This document shows positions 31,220 to 40,643 of a stretch of 64,000 bases of DNA, one piece after another. The notes below the pieces were generated by a model, which saw only the letters and a program-made list of their open reading frames with translations, searched no databases and was not told where the DNA came from. Origin of the DNA: Bacteroidales bacterium (GTDB lineage: Bacteria; Bacteroidota; Bacteroidia; Bacteroidales; F082); assembly GCA_017394865.1 (NCBI GenBank), contig JAFPWT010000006.1:1-64000 (forward strand), read 5' to 3'. How positions within the stretch are numbered: the stretch's first letter is position 1; the number at the start of each line of letters is the position of its first letter. The position numbers were made by a program, and so were the translations under genes.

Positions 31220-34200
31220 TGTTCTGGAATTTGATTAAGGTGATTTTGGGCTTCTTTCCTGAGTTCCGCGATGGAGCAGTTGTCGACCACGCTACGGAGC
31301 GTCTCACGGGCTTGGAAGCTATTGTCTTTGGCCACGTAAACATCGGCCAGCAGGATGAACGACTTGGCCACCCAGTACTCATACGAACCGAAGTGGTCGG
31401 AGATGTCGAACACACGGTTCTCGGCATCGTCGAGATTGTTGAGTTTGAATGAGGCCTGGGCAGCGTAATAGGCGCTCTCAGCACCCTGGACCGACTTGTC
31501 GGTCTGACTGCTCTTGTCAAGCCACTGGATCGCTGCAGGATAGCTGCCTTTCATGAAATATGACTTACCAAGGATATGGTTAACCTGATTGGTTTGATCC
31601 GAGGTCAGATCCTTCGACTTGCTCAAGGTCTCCCCCATCTCGATGGCCTTGTCGTAATTGTTCAGGAAGTAATAGCTCTTCATGCTGCCTTCGAGGGCTT
31701 CCAGACGACGGAGCGGCACCTCGGTGATCTTGGCGAGACGCCCATAATACTGGGCTGCCTTGTCGTAGCTGCCGTGTTCATATTCGATGCGAGCCAACTT
31801 CAGCAGGGCATCGTCGGTGTAGTCGCTGTCGGGCTGGCCTACGATATAGGTCAGATGGGTCTTCACTTCCTCCTCGGTACCGACCTTCTCAGCGCATTCT
31901 GAAGCGTAGTAATGCGCTTTCAGGAGATAGGCTCCCCGTTGGAAATGGTTGAAATAATACTTCAGCGCAGTCTCGGCATCCTGATAGCGTCCGTCAAGGA
32001 AGAAATTCTCCGCGTTGGCGAAGGCCAGCGAGTCCTGCTGCGTCACCTGCACCTGTCCCGAGCCCGATTCCTCCGCATAGCGGAAGTACTCGTTAAGGTT
32101 GTTTTGCTCCATGTAAATATTACGGACAATCGACATGGCGTCGCGCGACTCGTCGGTGTTGGGATAATCATTGATTAGCTTCTTCAAGTTGGTGAGCGCG
32201 AGGTCGTATTGATTGTTGTTATAATAGATCATGCCCACCTTCATCATGGCTTGGCGGGTGTAGGAAGAACGTGGGCGCTCCTTGATGAGACGGTTGAAGG
32301 AAGTGATGGCAGAGGTTTTGTCGCCATAGACCAGCTGCGTGTTACCGATCTCGAAGAGCGCGCGGTCGTAATAGCTGGTAGAAGGATAGGTGCTCACCAC
32401 CGTTTCAAGCAAACTAATCTTCTGTTTCGAGTTGCCTTTGGCGCCATAGCAGAGTCCTTGCTGGAATAGGGCGTAGTCGGCATTACGCTTGTTGATCTTG
32501 GTAGCCTGATCGTAGTATTTGATGGCTTCGTTGTAGCTACGATCAACGAAGTAGCAGTCGCCCAGCCGGATGTAAGCATCGCTCTTAAGGTCACTTTTTT
32601 TGCCGTCGCAGTTCTGAACGAAGTTCTTGAAGTACTTCACGGCGGCGTCATAGTCGGGTTTCTGGTAGCTGATATAGCCCAGTCCATAGTCGGCCATGGT
32701 GGTCAGTTCGCGTTTGGAAGCGCCATTACTCTTCACCTGCTTGAAATAGCGTTCAGCGGTGGAGAAGTCACCAGCGGCATAGGCCGACTCGGCAAGCCAA
32801 TACGTGGCTTCGACCTTCCGGCTGCCCGACTGTTTGCTGTTGATGATCTTGGAGAAGCAGGCCTGGGCCCTGTCGTAGCGTTTCCCTTGATAATGCTCAA
32901 TGCCAGTGGCGAAGAGCAGCTCGTCATAGGCTGAATTCAGCTCGGGGCTTATCTGACGCATCTTCTCCAGACGGGCGAGGGCATCATCGTTACGTTGGGC
33001 GTTCAGGAGCAGGTAAACGGCCAGCTCCTCGGCCTCAGCACGGCGGTCCGACTGCGGGTTCTCGGCCACGAAGGCATCGAGTTGGGCCACCGCCTCGCTA
33101 AACGGGTCGGTGCCCGGGATGAGGCTCAGACGGGCGTAGTTGAACAAAGCGTCTTCGCTGATGGTCTTGTCGAATCCTGCCGAATAAGCGGTATAGAAGG
33201 CATTGCGAGCGTATTTGGGCTGGTCGGTGTCGGCATAGCACGAAGCCAAGTAGTAAGAAGCATACTGCCCGATGGTATCTTTGTCGGAAGCAACCTTCTG
33301 AAGGTCGCCGATAGCTCCTTTGACGTCACCTGTCTTCATCCTGCAGACGCCAATCTGGTAGGGCACCTCGCGGGACATGGCGTGACTATAACCGCTTTTG
33401 TTGTAGGAGGTGTAATATACAAGCGCATTACTGTAATCCTTCTGCTGGAAATAGGCATCAGCGACAAGCAGAGCCAGCTCCCCTTGGCGCTTTTTTTCGG
33501 CATTACGCACGACATTGGGGCCATCGCGCAGCACCGCCTCCCAATCACCGTTCTGATGATTGATCTGCATGGTACAGGCTTGGGCAGCTTTGGCATAGAC
33601 AGGATGGTCGTGAAGCGGCTCGAAGAACCGGAGTGCCTCCTGGTCGTTGCCTTTCAGATATTGGATGTGGGCGTAATAATACTGTGCATCTTGTTGGAAC
33701 TTCCCTTCGTTGAGCGCAGCTCCTTGCAGGATGGGCAAGGCCTTGTCGATCTCGTCGAGTTGGAGATACGCATAGCCCATGTTGAACTGCAGCTGCTGGG
33801 CTTCCTCACTGGTCAATGACGTCGGCAGGGTATTTTTATAGAGTGCCAGGGCATCGGCGTATTTCTTTTTGGTGAACAGCACGTTGGCGTAGAGGAAGTT
33901 GGCGTGGTTGGCCCAGACGCTACCTGGGTTGTCGGCCACGAATGTCTTGATTTTGGCCTCAGCATCGCTACGGCCTGCATAAAGGGCGCCGACGGCGATG
34001 TAATACTGGGCATCGACCGACTTCTGGAGCTTGAGGTCGCCGACGGCATCGAGATATTGGGTAAACGACTCAATGGCGGCGCCGTAGGCTCCGTTCTGGA
34101 ACAGCGTCAGGCCTTGCGTGTAAAGGGATTCAGGTTCGTATTGGGGAGCCGTTTTCTGCGCTCGCAGCATGGGGGCCGCGCACAGCAACAAAAACAGGGC

Positions 34201-34224
34201 TATCACTGAGGAAATCTTTCTCAT
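31216..34224 (-). CDS. Large exported TPR-repeat protein
   Basis: A 1002-residue protein with signal peptide (about 1-23, ending LRAQ) and TPR-like helix pairs over nearly the whole length, for example NEAIKYYDQATKINKRNADY, YDLALTNLKKLINDYPNTDES and YDKAAQYYGRLAKITEVPL. This is an interaction scaffold, probably periplasmic or on the inner face of the outer membrane. The ATG at 34224 is used because further upstream the frame enters the RNase P RNA gene. No clear promoter exists in the 56 bases after rnpB, so read-through from rnpB is possible. It overlaps the barrel gene by ATGA. Confidence 0.85.
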   Translation of the reverse strand: MRKISSVIALFLLLCAAPMLRAQKTAPQYEPESLYTQGLTLFQNGAYGAAIESFTQYLDAVGDLKLQKSVDAQYYIAVGALYAGRSDAEAKIKTFVADNPGSVWANHANFLYANVLFTKKKYADALALYKNTLPTSLTSEEAQQLQFNMGYAYLQLDEIDKALPILQGAALNEGKFQQDAQYYYAHIQYLKGNDQEALRFFEPLHDHPVYAKAAQACTMQINHQNGDWEAVLRDGPNVVRNAEKKRQGELALLVADAYFQQKDYSNALVYYTSYNKSGYSHAMSREVPYQIGVCRMKTGDVKGAIGDLQKVASDKDTIGQYASYYLASCYADTDQPKYARNAFYTAYSAGFDKTISEDALFNYARLSLIPGTDPFSEAVAQLDAFVAENPQSDRRAEAEELAVYLLLNAQRNDDALARLEKMRQISPELNSAYDELLFATGIEHYQGKRYDRAQACFSKIINSKQSGSRKVEATYWLAESAYAAGDFSTAERYFKQVKSNGASKRELTTMADYGLGYISYQKPDYDAAVKYFKNFVQNCDGKKSDLKSDAYIRLGDCYFVDRSYNEAIKYYDQATKINKRNADYALFQQGLCYGAKGNSKQKISLLETVVSTYPSTSYYDRALFEIGNTQLVYGDKTSAITSFNRLIKERPRSSYTRQAMMKVGMIYYNNNQYDLALTNLKKLINDYPNTDESRDAMSIVRNIYMEQNNLNEYFRYAEESGSGQVQVTQQDSLAFANAENFFLDGRYQDAETALKYYFNHFQRGAYLLKAHYYASECAEKVGTEEEVKTHLTYIVGQPDSDYTDDALLKLARIEYEHGSYDKAAQYYGRLAKITEVPLRRLEALEGSMKSYYFLNNYDKAIEMGETLSKSKDLTSDQTNQVNHILGKSYFMKGSYPAAIQWLDKSSQTDKSVQGAESAYYAAQASFKLNNLDDAENRVFDISDHFGSYEYWVAKSFILLADVYVAKDNSFQARETLRSVVDNCSIAELRKEAQNHLNQIPEQ

Positions 34225-34280
34225 AGTGTACGGATTTACTTCGATATAACGAGCATACGCCTTATTTATTTTATATAAAA

Positions 34281-34653
34281 GGCGATGAGAGTCATAAGCG
34301 GGATTCTGTTCCCCTTTCGGGGCGACTGTCATTTCTCTAGGCCTGCGGTCACCCACAGGCTCAAGCGCCCTACCCTGAGACGACGGACGAGCAGCCCGTT
34401 CGGTCGACACGTCGGCCCTTGTCTCTATATTCGGGCTTGCAACCCGTAAGGTTTACCCCAGCGGAATGTCGCCATCCGCCGCGTGAGCTCTTGCCTCACG
34501 TTTTCACCCTTACCCTTGTGGGGCGGTATATTTTTCTGTGGCACTTGCTGTTGCCCTTGCGGACACCTTCCTGTTAGGAAGTACGGTGCTCTGTGCTGTC
34601 CCGACTTTCCTCGCGCCGGCTTTCCCGACCCGCGACAGTCTTCTCTCATCGCC
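34281..34653 (-). ncRNA. rnpB: RNase P RNA (class A)
   Basis: The catalytic RNA that removes 5' leaders from pre-tRNAs. On the minus strand the ends form an 11-bp perfect P1 helix, GGCGATGAGAG (34653 down) with CTCTCATCGCC (34291 down to 34281). The universally conserved GAGGAAAGTC is at 34603-34612, and the 3' P4 strand region ACAGAATCCCGCTTA lies near the 3' end. The length of about 373 nt is typical of class A. Ends are inferred from P1 and may be off by a few bases. Confidence 0.93.
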
Positions 34654-34657
34654 GCAG

Positions 34658-34691
34658 CAAAATTAGGTTTTTTTTTGTAATTTTGCGGCAA
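34658..34691 (-). promoter_or_regulatory. Promoter of rnpB
   Basis: On the minus strand TTG (34689-34691), 23 bases, then TAATTTTG (34665 down to 34658). Four bases separate the box from the first base of P1, which calibrates the start distance for this genome. Confidence 0.75.
34678..34685 (+). promoter_or_regulatory. -7 box of the S8 protease gene
   Basis: TAATTTTG on the plus strand, 20 bases before the ATG. It lies within the -33/-7 spacer of the divergent rnpB promoter, so both polymerases would compete for the same DNA. Confidence 0.6.
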
Positions 34692-34705
34692 TTTAGGTTT
34701 TTCTT

Positions 34706-37240
34706 ATGAAAAGAATATTCACACTTTTGATTTTTGCCCTGTGCGCCAGCGTGATGTTCGGACAGGACAAGGAACTCCATCGCGTGATTGTGGTGATGGA
34801 ACGACAGTACGACAACGTGGAACTCAGCCGGAGAACGCCGTTTATGGACAAGGCGCAACGGCGCGAGTTTGTCATCAATGAACTTCAGGCTTTTTGCGAG
34901 GCTTCGCAAGCCGATGCGCTTGACTTCGTTGGAAGTCTTGGCAATGAAGTCCAAGACATCAAGCCCTTCTGGAGCGTCAACGCCTTCGCATGCATGGCCT
35001 CCGATGAGGTGATCATGCAATTGGAGGCTCGCCACGATGTAGCCTTTGTTTATCACGACGAACTCAGAAGGATGCTCCCCGAGAACGAGAAGTCTTATCC
35101 TGTGGAATCGAAAGACAATGCTTGGCATGTGGACAAGGTGAACGCTCCTGCTGTGTGGAACTACAACGGCACGACAGGATATACTGGCAATGGTGTCGTC
35201 GTAGCCATACTCGATACGGGTGTGAACTACAACCACATTGACATTGCGGGCAGCATGTGGGATGGAGGTCCTGAGTTCCCTCATCACGGCTATGATGTCG
35301 TCAACCACGACAACGACCCTATGGATGATTACATGCATGGCACCCACTGTGCCGGCATCGTGGCCGGACAGGGCAACGCAGGAACCCAAACGGGTATCGC
35401 CCCGGGAGCCAAGATTATGGCGGTGAAGATCATGGACGAGACCGGCTATGGCGGTGACGCACAGATCATTGAAGGCATTGAGTTCGCCCTGGCCCATGGG
35501 GCCGACATCTTGAGCTGCTCTTTCGGTGACCCCGAGACGGGTGGCTATGCGCTCTTCAGGCAGCTGTACGAGACCGTTCTCGACGCCGGCGTGGTGGCCG
35601 CAGTGGCCGCTGGCAATGTCGGCGACACCCAATACACCTATCCGAAGCCTTTCAATATCGAGGCTCCGGGCAACTGTCCCCCACCATGGTTCCATCCCGA
35701 CCAAACCCTCCACGGAGGACACACCGCCGTGGTGTGCGTCGGCGCCACCGATGCCAACGACAAGCACAGCAGCTTCTCGTCAGTAGGCCCTGTAACCTGG
35801 ACTCAAGGCGCCAACATCGGCGAGTACTACGACTATCCCTATGAAGTTGGCGACCCCGACATGACTGGCTTGATCCGTCCTGACATCTCCGCTCCGGGGG
35901 CCAGCATCATCTCACTCGGCTTCCCGAGCAACACCGCCTATGAGGCCCACGACGGTACCTCGATGGCGACCCCCTGCACCGCTGGGGTTATGGCCTTGCT
36001 GCTGGAAGCCAATCCCGAGCTGACACCCGCTGAGCTCGACTCTATCATCGAGCTGACCGCCGTGAAGATCGGCAACTACAAGAAAAACAACATCACCGGC
36101 TCAGGCCGCATCGACGCCTTGGCAGCCGTCAATGCATTATTCTACCACGGTCCCACCAACCTCACTGCCGATTTCGACGGGGAGACCGTCAACTTGAGTT
36201 GGGAAGCCCCCGCTTCTGTGGTCTCATACGAGGTATACCGCGACGGACTTCGCATCGGCAACGACATCACCTCCACTTCTTATACCGACCATCTGAGCTA
36301 TGGCGGCAGCTACACCTATTATGTCAATGCTGTCCTCGAAAACGGGCTCACCACCTTGCCTTCCAACTACGTCTATGTCAATAAAACCGTGGATATCGAG
36401 GCCGAGGTCATCAACAACCAGCGCGTGGACCTCACCTGGAATATGCCCAGCAGCATCGTCGACGGCTTCGAATCGGGCGACTTCTACCAAAACATGTGGT
36501 TTAACGATGCCACCAGTCCATGGGTCGTCAGCACCAACAACCCCTACGAAGGCGTGTATAGCGCCAAGTCGACCAACACTGGGATGTTCTCCTCCAGTAG
36601 CCTCAGTTTGGGTGTCAACGTCCCCGTCACCTGCGTCATCAGTTACCAAGCCCGTATCAGTTGCTTCCCACTCAATGGGGGTGGCTTCTTGATTGACAAC
36701 GTGCAGCAGGGCGAGACCATCAAAGATGAGGTGCCGTGGACCCGTTATTCGTTTACACTTGACCCTGGCAGCCACCAACTTCAATGGAAATACGTCAACC
36801 AGCTCGCCGAAGGTGAATACGAAAACGCTTTCTATATCGATGACATCACCGTAGGCAACCCTTTCAGCATCTACCGCGACAACTGCAATGGCGGTACTCC
36901 CGAGCTCATCGCCGAAAAGGTTGCCGAGGCCCATTATGTGGATTATGGCTGGGACGCCCTACCCATAGGCCAATATAAATACGGCATCAGCAACGACGAA
37001 GGGTTAAACATCGCCTGGTCCGACTGCCTCGACAAGACCGTGATGGCCGTTGAAGAGCCTGTCGCCGAGATCACCGGCATCCGCCACATCACCATCGTCA
37101 ACGCACTTGGACAAGTGGTCTACGACGGCAATGCCGACAAAGACATCTCCGCATCCATCCTGGAGCGTTTCCCCGAAGGGATTTACGTGGTTAGGTTGAT
37201 GACCGACCAAGGGATGGTGATAAGGAAAACGATGAAATAA
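34706..37240 (+). CDS. Secreted S8 (subtilisin-like) protease with T9SS sorting domain
   Basis: An 844-residue protease. Signal peptide is about 1-19. An inhibitor-like prodomain reaches about residue 125. The S8 domain carries the complete triad Asp170 (AILDTG), His211 (HGTHCAG) and Ser419 (GTSMATP), with oxyanion Asn304 (AAGN). An FN3-like domain follows at about 480-560 and a choice-of-anchor/cleaved-adhesin-like beta-sandwich at about 585-705. The last 75 residues form a type A T9SS domain (ITIVNALGQVVYDG, FPEGIYVVRLM). It should be secreted or surface-anchored and active in protein digestion. It converges on the adhesin-like gene. Confidence 0.93.
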   Translation: MKRIFTLLIFALCASVMFGQDKELHRVIVVMERQYDNVELSRRTPFMDKAQRREFVINELQAFCEASQADALDFVGSLGNEVQDIKPFWSVNAFACMASDEVIMQLEARHDVAFVYHDELRRMLPENEKSYPVESKDNAWHVDKVNAPAVWNYNGTTGYTGNGVVVAILDTGVNYNHIDIAGSMWDGGPEFPHHGYDVVNHDNDPMDDYMHGTHCAGIVAGQGNAGTQTGIAPGAKIMAVKIMDETGYGGDAQIIEGIEFALAHGADILSCSFGDPETGGYALFRQLYETVLDAGVVAAVAAGNVGDTQYTYPKPFNIEAPGNCPPPWFHPDQTLHGGHTAVVCVGATDANDKHSSFSSVGPVTWTQGANIGEYYDYPYEVGDPDMTGLIRPDISAPGASIISLGFPSNTAYEAHDGTSMATPCTAGVMALLLEANPELTPAELDSIIELTAVKIGNYKKNNITGSGRIDALAAVNALFYHGPTNLTADFDGETVNLSWEAPASVVSYEVYRDGLRIGNDITSTSYTDHLSYGGSYTYYVNAVLENGLTTLPSNYVYVNKTVDIEAEVINNQRVDLTWNMPSSIVDGFESGDFYQNMWFNDATSPWVVSTNNPYEGVYSAKSTNTGMFSSSSLSLGVNVPVTCVISYQARISCFPLNGGGFLIDNVQQGETIKDEVPWTRYSFTLDPGSHQLQWKYVNQLAEGEYENAFYIDDITVGNPFSIYRDNCNGGTPELIAEKVAEAHYVDYGWDALPIGQYKYGISNDEGLNIAWSDCLDKTVMAVEEPVAEITGIRHITIVNALGQVVYDGNADKDISASILERFPEGIYVVRLMTDQGMVIRKTMK

Positions 37241-37257
37241 AAGGAAAGCCATAAAAT

Positions 37258-37300
37258 AAAAGAGAGGGTGGCCAAAAAATTAGGTCACCCTCTCTTTATT
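37258..37300. terminator. Bidirectional terminator between the two T9SS cargo genes
   Basis: AAAGAGAGGGTGGCC (37259-37273) pairs with GGTCACCCTCTCTTT (37283-37297), including one G-T pair, around an A-rich loop. A/T-rich sequence flanks both sides. It separates convergent genes. Confidence 0.85.
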
Positions 37301-37314
37301 GTAATCGAACGGGA

Positions 37315-39693
37315 TTAATTTGTTTTCACAAACCTCAGCATCTGCTGGCCGCAGTGGATCACATACATGCCCGGGGCCAGGTCGCTGATGTTGACCTCCT
37401 GGTCGGCAGCAACGTTGACGGCCTTCACCATCATGCCGAGGCTGTTGTAGAACTGCACCTCGGTGTCGGCCTCGAGGCCTTCGATGTGGAGGTTGTCGTT
37501 GGCGGGATTCGGATAGACCCTGAGGGCGGTCACGCCGCTCTCGCCGACACCCGTATTCTTGAAGAAGGCCACCAAAGTCATGTTATTGTCGAGAGTGACG
37601 CTGCGCGGGTTCTGCGTGTTGCCGTCGTTCCAACGGTCGAATGCATAGCCCTTGTAAGGGATGGCCTGCACCTCGACCACGGTACCCGCAGCGTAGGTGC
37701 CATTGCCAGTGACCGCACCCTCGGCGGGATTGCACTGCACCGTCAAAGTATAGAGCTTGGTCTGCGTCGGGAAGAAGTTGGCCAGATAATTGCCGCTCCC
37801 CGTCACTGTAAAGCTATAGGTGGCGTTGGTCGACACCTCGCTGCCGTTCTTGGTCCAGTTGACGAACTGGTAGCCGCTGTTGGCCGTGGCGGTCAAGGTG
37901 CAGGTCTCGCCTTTATTGAAAGTGCCGCCGCCTGTCGCCGTGCCGCCCTCCGTCGGGTTAGGCTCAGCCGTAATAGTGCAAGTCGTAGAAGGATTCGTCA
38001 CTTCATAGTCGACAGTAAAGGTCCTGAAATTCCCATTGTCAAGAATCAGGTTATACCCCGCGTCGCAGATGGAAGCGTCGTCGTTGAAATAAACCGTGGC
38101 CTCCTCGTCGAAGACATAGTCCTCGGCGGGAGCCAGTATGACTTTCATGTAATACACGCCTTCTTGGTCATAAACCGTTTCAGGGGTGACGGTGATGGAA
38201 CCATCATTATTGAACCATGTGACCTCGCTGATGGTATAATGTGCATCGGAAGGCACGGTCAGCTCGACGTCAGGATGCGCACCCCATACAGGAGCCGTGA
38301 AGCCGTTCAAGCGAATCTCGGTGATGGCAGTGGGCTGGGGAGTCACGCCGCCTTCCACAAACTCGATGTCGTCGATGTTGAGGCGGTAGTTGTCTGCACT
38401 GTTGTAGTGGCGGATAGCCACGTAGCCCGTTTGACCCTCGAATGCGCCCAAATCAGCGGTGTACTCATGCCACGAGCCTTGTTTGGCGGTAAGGGTCCAA
38501 TCCTGGATGTTGGAGAAGCACTCTGGGTCAGTACCCGTTGTCGAGACAGCCACCCCAAAATGCTCTTCGGGATAATATTGGTTTTCGGCGCAGGCCCAGA
38601 ACTTGATGCTGCCACCTAGCTTCACATCAGACAAAATGAGATAGTTATCGGGATCCAGTGCCATGGAGGTGTTCTCATCGTAGCTCTCCGAGGCGACGAA
38701 ACCGCTGGAGTTGTGGCCCGAGCCACTAACAAGCGTCCAGCCGTGTCCATCGCCGTCAGCGTCAATATTAAACCAGCCTTGCAGGGTGCCGTCCTCAAAG
38801 TCATACGACAAATCACCGGAAGGAGCGGTTACATGGAAAGAAATGGTTGAGGCCTTTAAACGTCCATCGAAAATCTGGTTATGAGCCGCATCGTTGATTG
38901 TGGCATCACCGTTGAAGTAAACCGTGGCACCTGGGCTGAAAGCATAGCCTTCCTCCGGAGAAAGCCTAACCTCCATGTGATAGTACCCCTCAAAGTCAAA
39001 AGCATCACCGGGCATCAGTTGACCAGTACTATACCACCACTTCACCTCGTCCACGGCATAGTGGGCACCAGCGGGCACCGTGAGGTCGAAATCGGCTTGC
39101 GCGCCCCAGACAGGGGCGGTGAAGCCGTCCACATAGATATCGTCGATGTAATTCAACGGCGTGGATTCTTCAAAGTATGCGCGGAGCATGAAGTTGTTAC
39201 TGGTTTCAGCAATACCCCATTCACCGCCACTGTATATCCATCTGCCATTGGGATCCCCCTGATTGGTGCAATAAGGTATATTTAGCACGCCAAAATAGGG
39301 CATATAACTATCTACAATAATCCAAACGTTCTTTGACGGATCAATCGGTATATCACAAGCAAAATCCACAAAATCCATGGATCCCGTGAAGATACCAGAG
39401 CCTACACCTATTCGACCAACGAAAGCTGAGGGTTCATTTTCCCCATAATTGACATCAATATAAAAAGGCTGATTGCCTGTGTTACAATCAAATATGGAGA
39501 CTTTTGTAAGAGTGTTACCGACATAGCTTCCTGCGGGAAGCATAATACCCCACTCACTAATGTCTGAATAATAGCCAAGGTATTCTCCGTTGTCATAGTA
39601 ATACCACTGGCCGTCGCGGTTTTCGGTGTTTTGGGCGTTCGCCAATCCCATGAATGAGAACAGCAGAACAAAAAGTGTAAATAGTTTTTTCAT
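37315..39693 (-). CDS. T9SS-exported adhesin-like protein
   Basis: A 792-residue secreted protein; signal 1-20. Residues 30-175 hold an N-terminal beta domain. Two copies of an unnamed module lie at about 181-290 and 457-567 (shared GFTAPVWGA and ATVYFN[GD]DA[ST]I.DA). Between them, 295-448 is a choice-of-anchor J/cleaved-adhesin domain (YDFEDGTLQGWFNID, LNIDDIEF) as in gingipain haemagglutinins. Residues 571-640 and 648-712 are two InlB-B/divergent bacterial repeats (SGYQFVNWTKNG, KGYAFDRWNDG). Residues 720-792 form the type A T9SS domain (VYPNPANDNLHI). No enzyme domain is visible. Binding to host or plant material is an inference from domain types. Confidence 0.88.
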   Translation of the reverse strand: MKKLFTLFVLLFSFMGLANAQNTENRDGQWYYYDNGEYLGYYSDISEWGIMLPAGSYVGNTLTKVSIFDCNTGNQPFYIDVNYGENEPSAFVGRIGVGSGIFTGSMDFVDFACDIPIDPSKNVWIIVDSYMPYFGVLNIPYCTNQGDPNGRWIYSGGEWGIAETSNNFMLRAYFEESTPLNYIDDIYVDGFTAPVWGAQADFDLTVPAGAHYAVDEVKWWYSTGQLMPGDAFDFEGYYHMEVRLSPEEGYAFSPGATVYFNGDATINDAAHNQIFDGRLKASTISFHVTAPSGDLSYDFEDGTLQGWFNIDADGDGHGWTLVSGSGHNSSGFVASESYDENTSMALDPDNYLILSDVKLGGSIKFWACAENQYYPEEHFGVAVSTTGTDPECFSNIQDWTLTAKQGSWHEYTADLGAFEGQTGYVAIRHYNSADNYRLNIDDIEFVEGGVTPQPTAITEIRLNGFTAPVWGAHPDVELTVPSDAHYTISEVTWFNNDGSITVTPETVYDQEGVYYMKVILAPAEDYVFDEEATVYFNDDASICDAGYNLILDNGNFRTFTVDYEVTNPSTTCTITAEPNPTEGGTATGGGTFNKGETCTLTATANSGYQFVNWTKNGSEVSTNATYSFTVTGSGNYLANFFPTQTKLYTLTVQCNPAEGAVTGNGTYAAGTVVEVQAIPYKGYAFDRWNDGNTQNPRSVTLDNNMTLVAFFKNTGVGESGVTALRVYPNPANDNLHIEGLEADTEVQFYNSLGMMVKAVNVAADQEVNISDLAPGMYVIHCGQQMLRFVKTN

Positions 39694-39704
39694 AGGCTAA
39701 AAAT

Positions 39705-40577
39705 TTAATGTTGATTTGGAAGCAAAGATAAAGAAAGAAATCTTGATTTCCCAAGAAAATCGTTACGGATTTCTGCATCAAAACCCATCTCCTGAGCTAG
39801 TTGGAGCATCTCCTCCCCTAGCATCTCATTGATTTCAAACCAGATGACACCTCCAGGGGTGAGACAAGGCCTGGCTAAAAGAAGGATTTGGCGGTAAAAT
39901 ATTTGTGGATCTTTATCGGAAACAAAGAGCGCTTTATGTGGTTCATGGTCGAGGACATTACGCTCCATAGCTGCTTTTTCGCTCTCGCGGATGTAAGGCG
40001 GATTGCTCACCACCAAGTCAACGGACTGCTGCCAGATTTCCGACTGGGGATGCAACACATCGTCGCATACGAACTCTACCTGTACCTTATTTAAAATGGC
40101 ATTTCCGCGCGCCGTCTCAAGGGCTTTTTCAGAGACGTCGAAAGCAACGACCTCCGCCATTGGGAAACGTTTGGCCAGGGCGATGGCGATGCATCCCGAT
40201 CCCGTGCCGACATCCCAGATGCGCAAGGGCTTGTCAGAGGGCAGCTTGTCAGCCACCAGCTGCACCAGCTCCTCCGTCTCAGGACGGGGGATCAGCACCG
40301 ACTCATCCACATGGAACAGCAGCCCGTCGAAGTAAGCCTTACCTGTGACATATTGCACGGGGATATCCTCCATCAGCTGCTTCACAGCGTGCTCCAGCTG
40401 TGCATACTGGAGCTCGTCGATCCGCAGCCCTGGCTCCATTAGCTGACGTTTTTGGTCAATGCCGAAGAGGTCCTCCAGCAAAATACGCATCAGCTGCTCT
40501 GACTCACGTTGAGGAAAGCGTTCAGCGAGCATCTCGATGAAATGCCGTTTTGTTTTATTGAGGTTAAAACCTATCAT
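39705..40577 (-). CDS. prmC: Release factor glutamine methyltransferase PrmC
   Basis: A 290-residue SAM-dependent enzyme that methylates the GGQ glutamine of RF1 and RF2. The N-terminal helical domain covers 1-85. LIPRPETEELV precedes the Rossmann motif WDVGTGSGCIAIALAKRFP, and the catalytic substrate-binding motif VVSNPPYIRESE is intact. It diverges from the EamA transporter gene. Its -7 box lies four bases before the ATG, so the mRNA may be leaderless. The T9SS gene follows 11 bases downstream but has its own promoter. Confidence 0.96.
   Translation of the reverse strand: MIGFNLNKTKRHFIEMLAERFPQRESEQLMRILLEDLFGIDQKRQLMEPGLRIDELQYAQLEHAVKQLMEDIPVQYVTGKAYFDGLLFHVDESVLIPRPETEELVQLVADKLPSDKPLRIWDVGTGSGCIAIALAKRFPMAEVVAFDVSEKALETARGNAILNKVQVEFVCDDVLHPQSEIWQQSVDLVVSNPPYIRESEKAAMERNVLDHEPHKALFVSDKDPQIFYRQILLLARPCLTPGGVIWFEINEMLGEEMLQLAQEMGFDAEIRNDFLGKSRFLSLSLLPNQH
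39723..39754 (-). promoter_or_regulatory. Promoter of the adhesin-like T9SS gene
   Basis: On the minus strand TTG (39752-39754), 21 bases, then TATCTTTG (39730 down to 39723), inside the 3' end of prmC. Leader of about 25 bases. Confidence 0.7.
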
Positions 40578-40581
40578 ACCG

Positions 40582-40589
40582 CAAAAATA
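40582..40589 (-). promoter_or_regulatory. -7 box of prmC, probable leaderless start
   Basis: TATTTTTG on the minus strand is followed by only four bases (CGGT) and the prmC ATG. With the distance seen at rnpB, transcription would start on the A of ATG. Confidence 0.6.
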
Positions 40590-40631
40590 CTTCTTTCTTC
40601 TTACTTCTGTCTTCTGACTTCTTAAAATTCT

Positions 40632-40639
40632 TATCTTTG
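40632..40639 (+). promoter_or_regulatory. -7 box of the EamA transporter gene, probable leaderless start
   Basis: TATCTTTG on the plus strand is followed by four bases (CCGC) and the ATG at 40644, the same geometry as at prmC and rnpB. Confidence 0.6.
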
Positions 40640-40643
40640 CCGC

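Noticed and set aside
34225-34410. 62-residue N-terminal extension of the TPR protein
   Set aside because: It overlaps the RNase P RNA; the ATG at 34224 directly starts a signal peptide.
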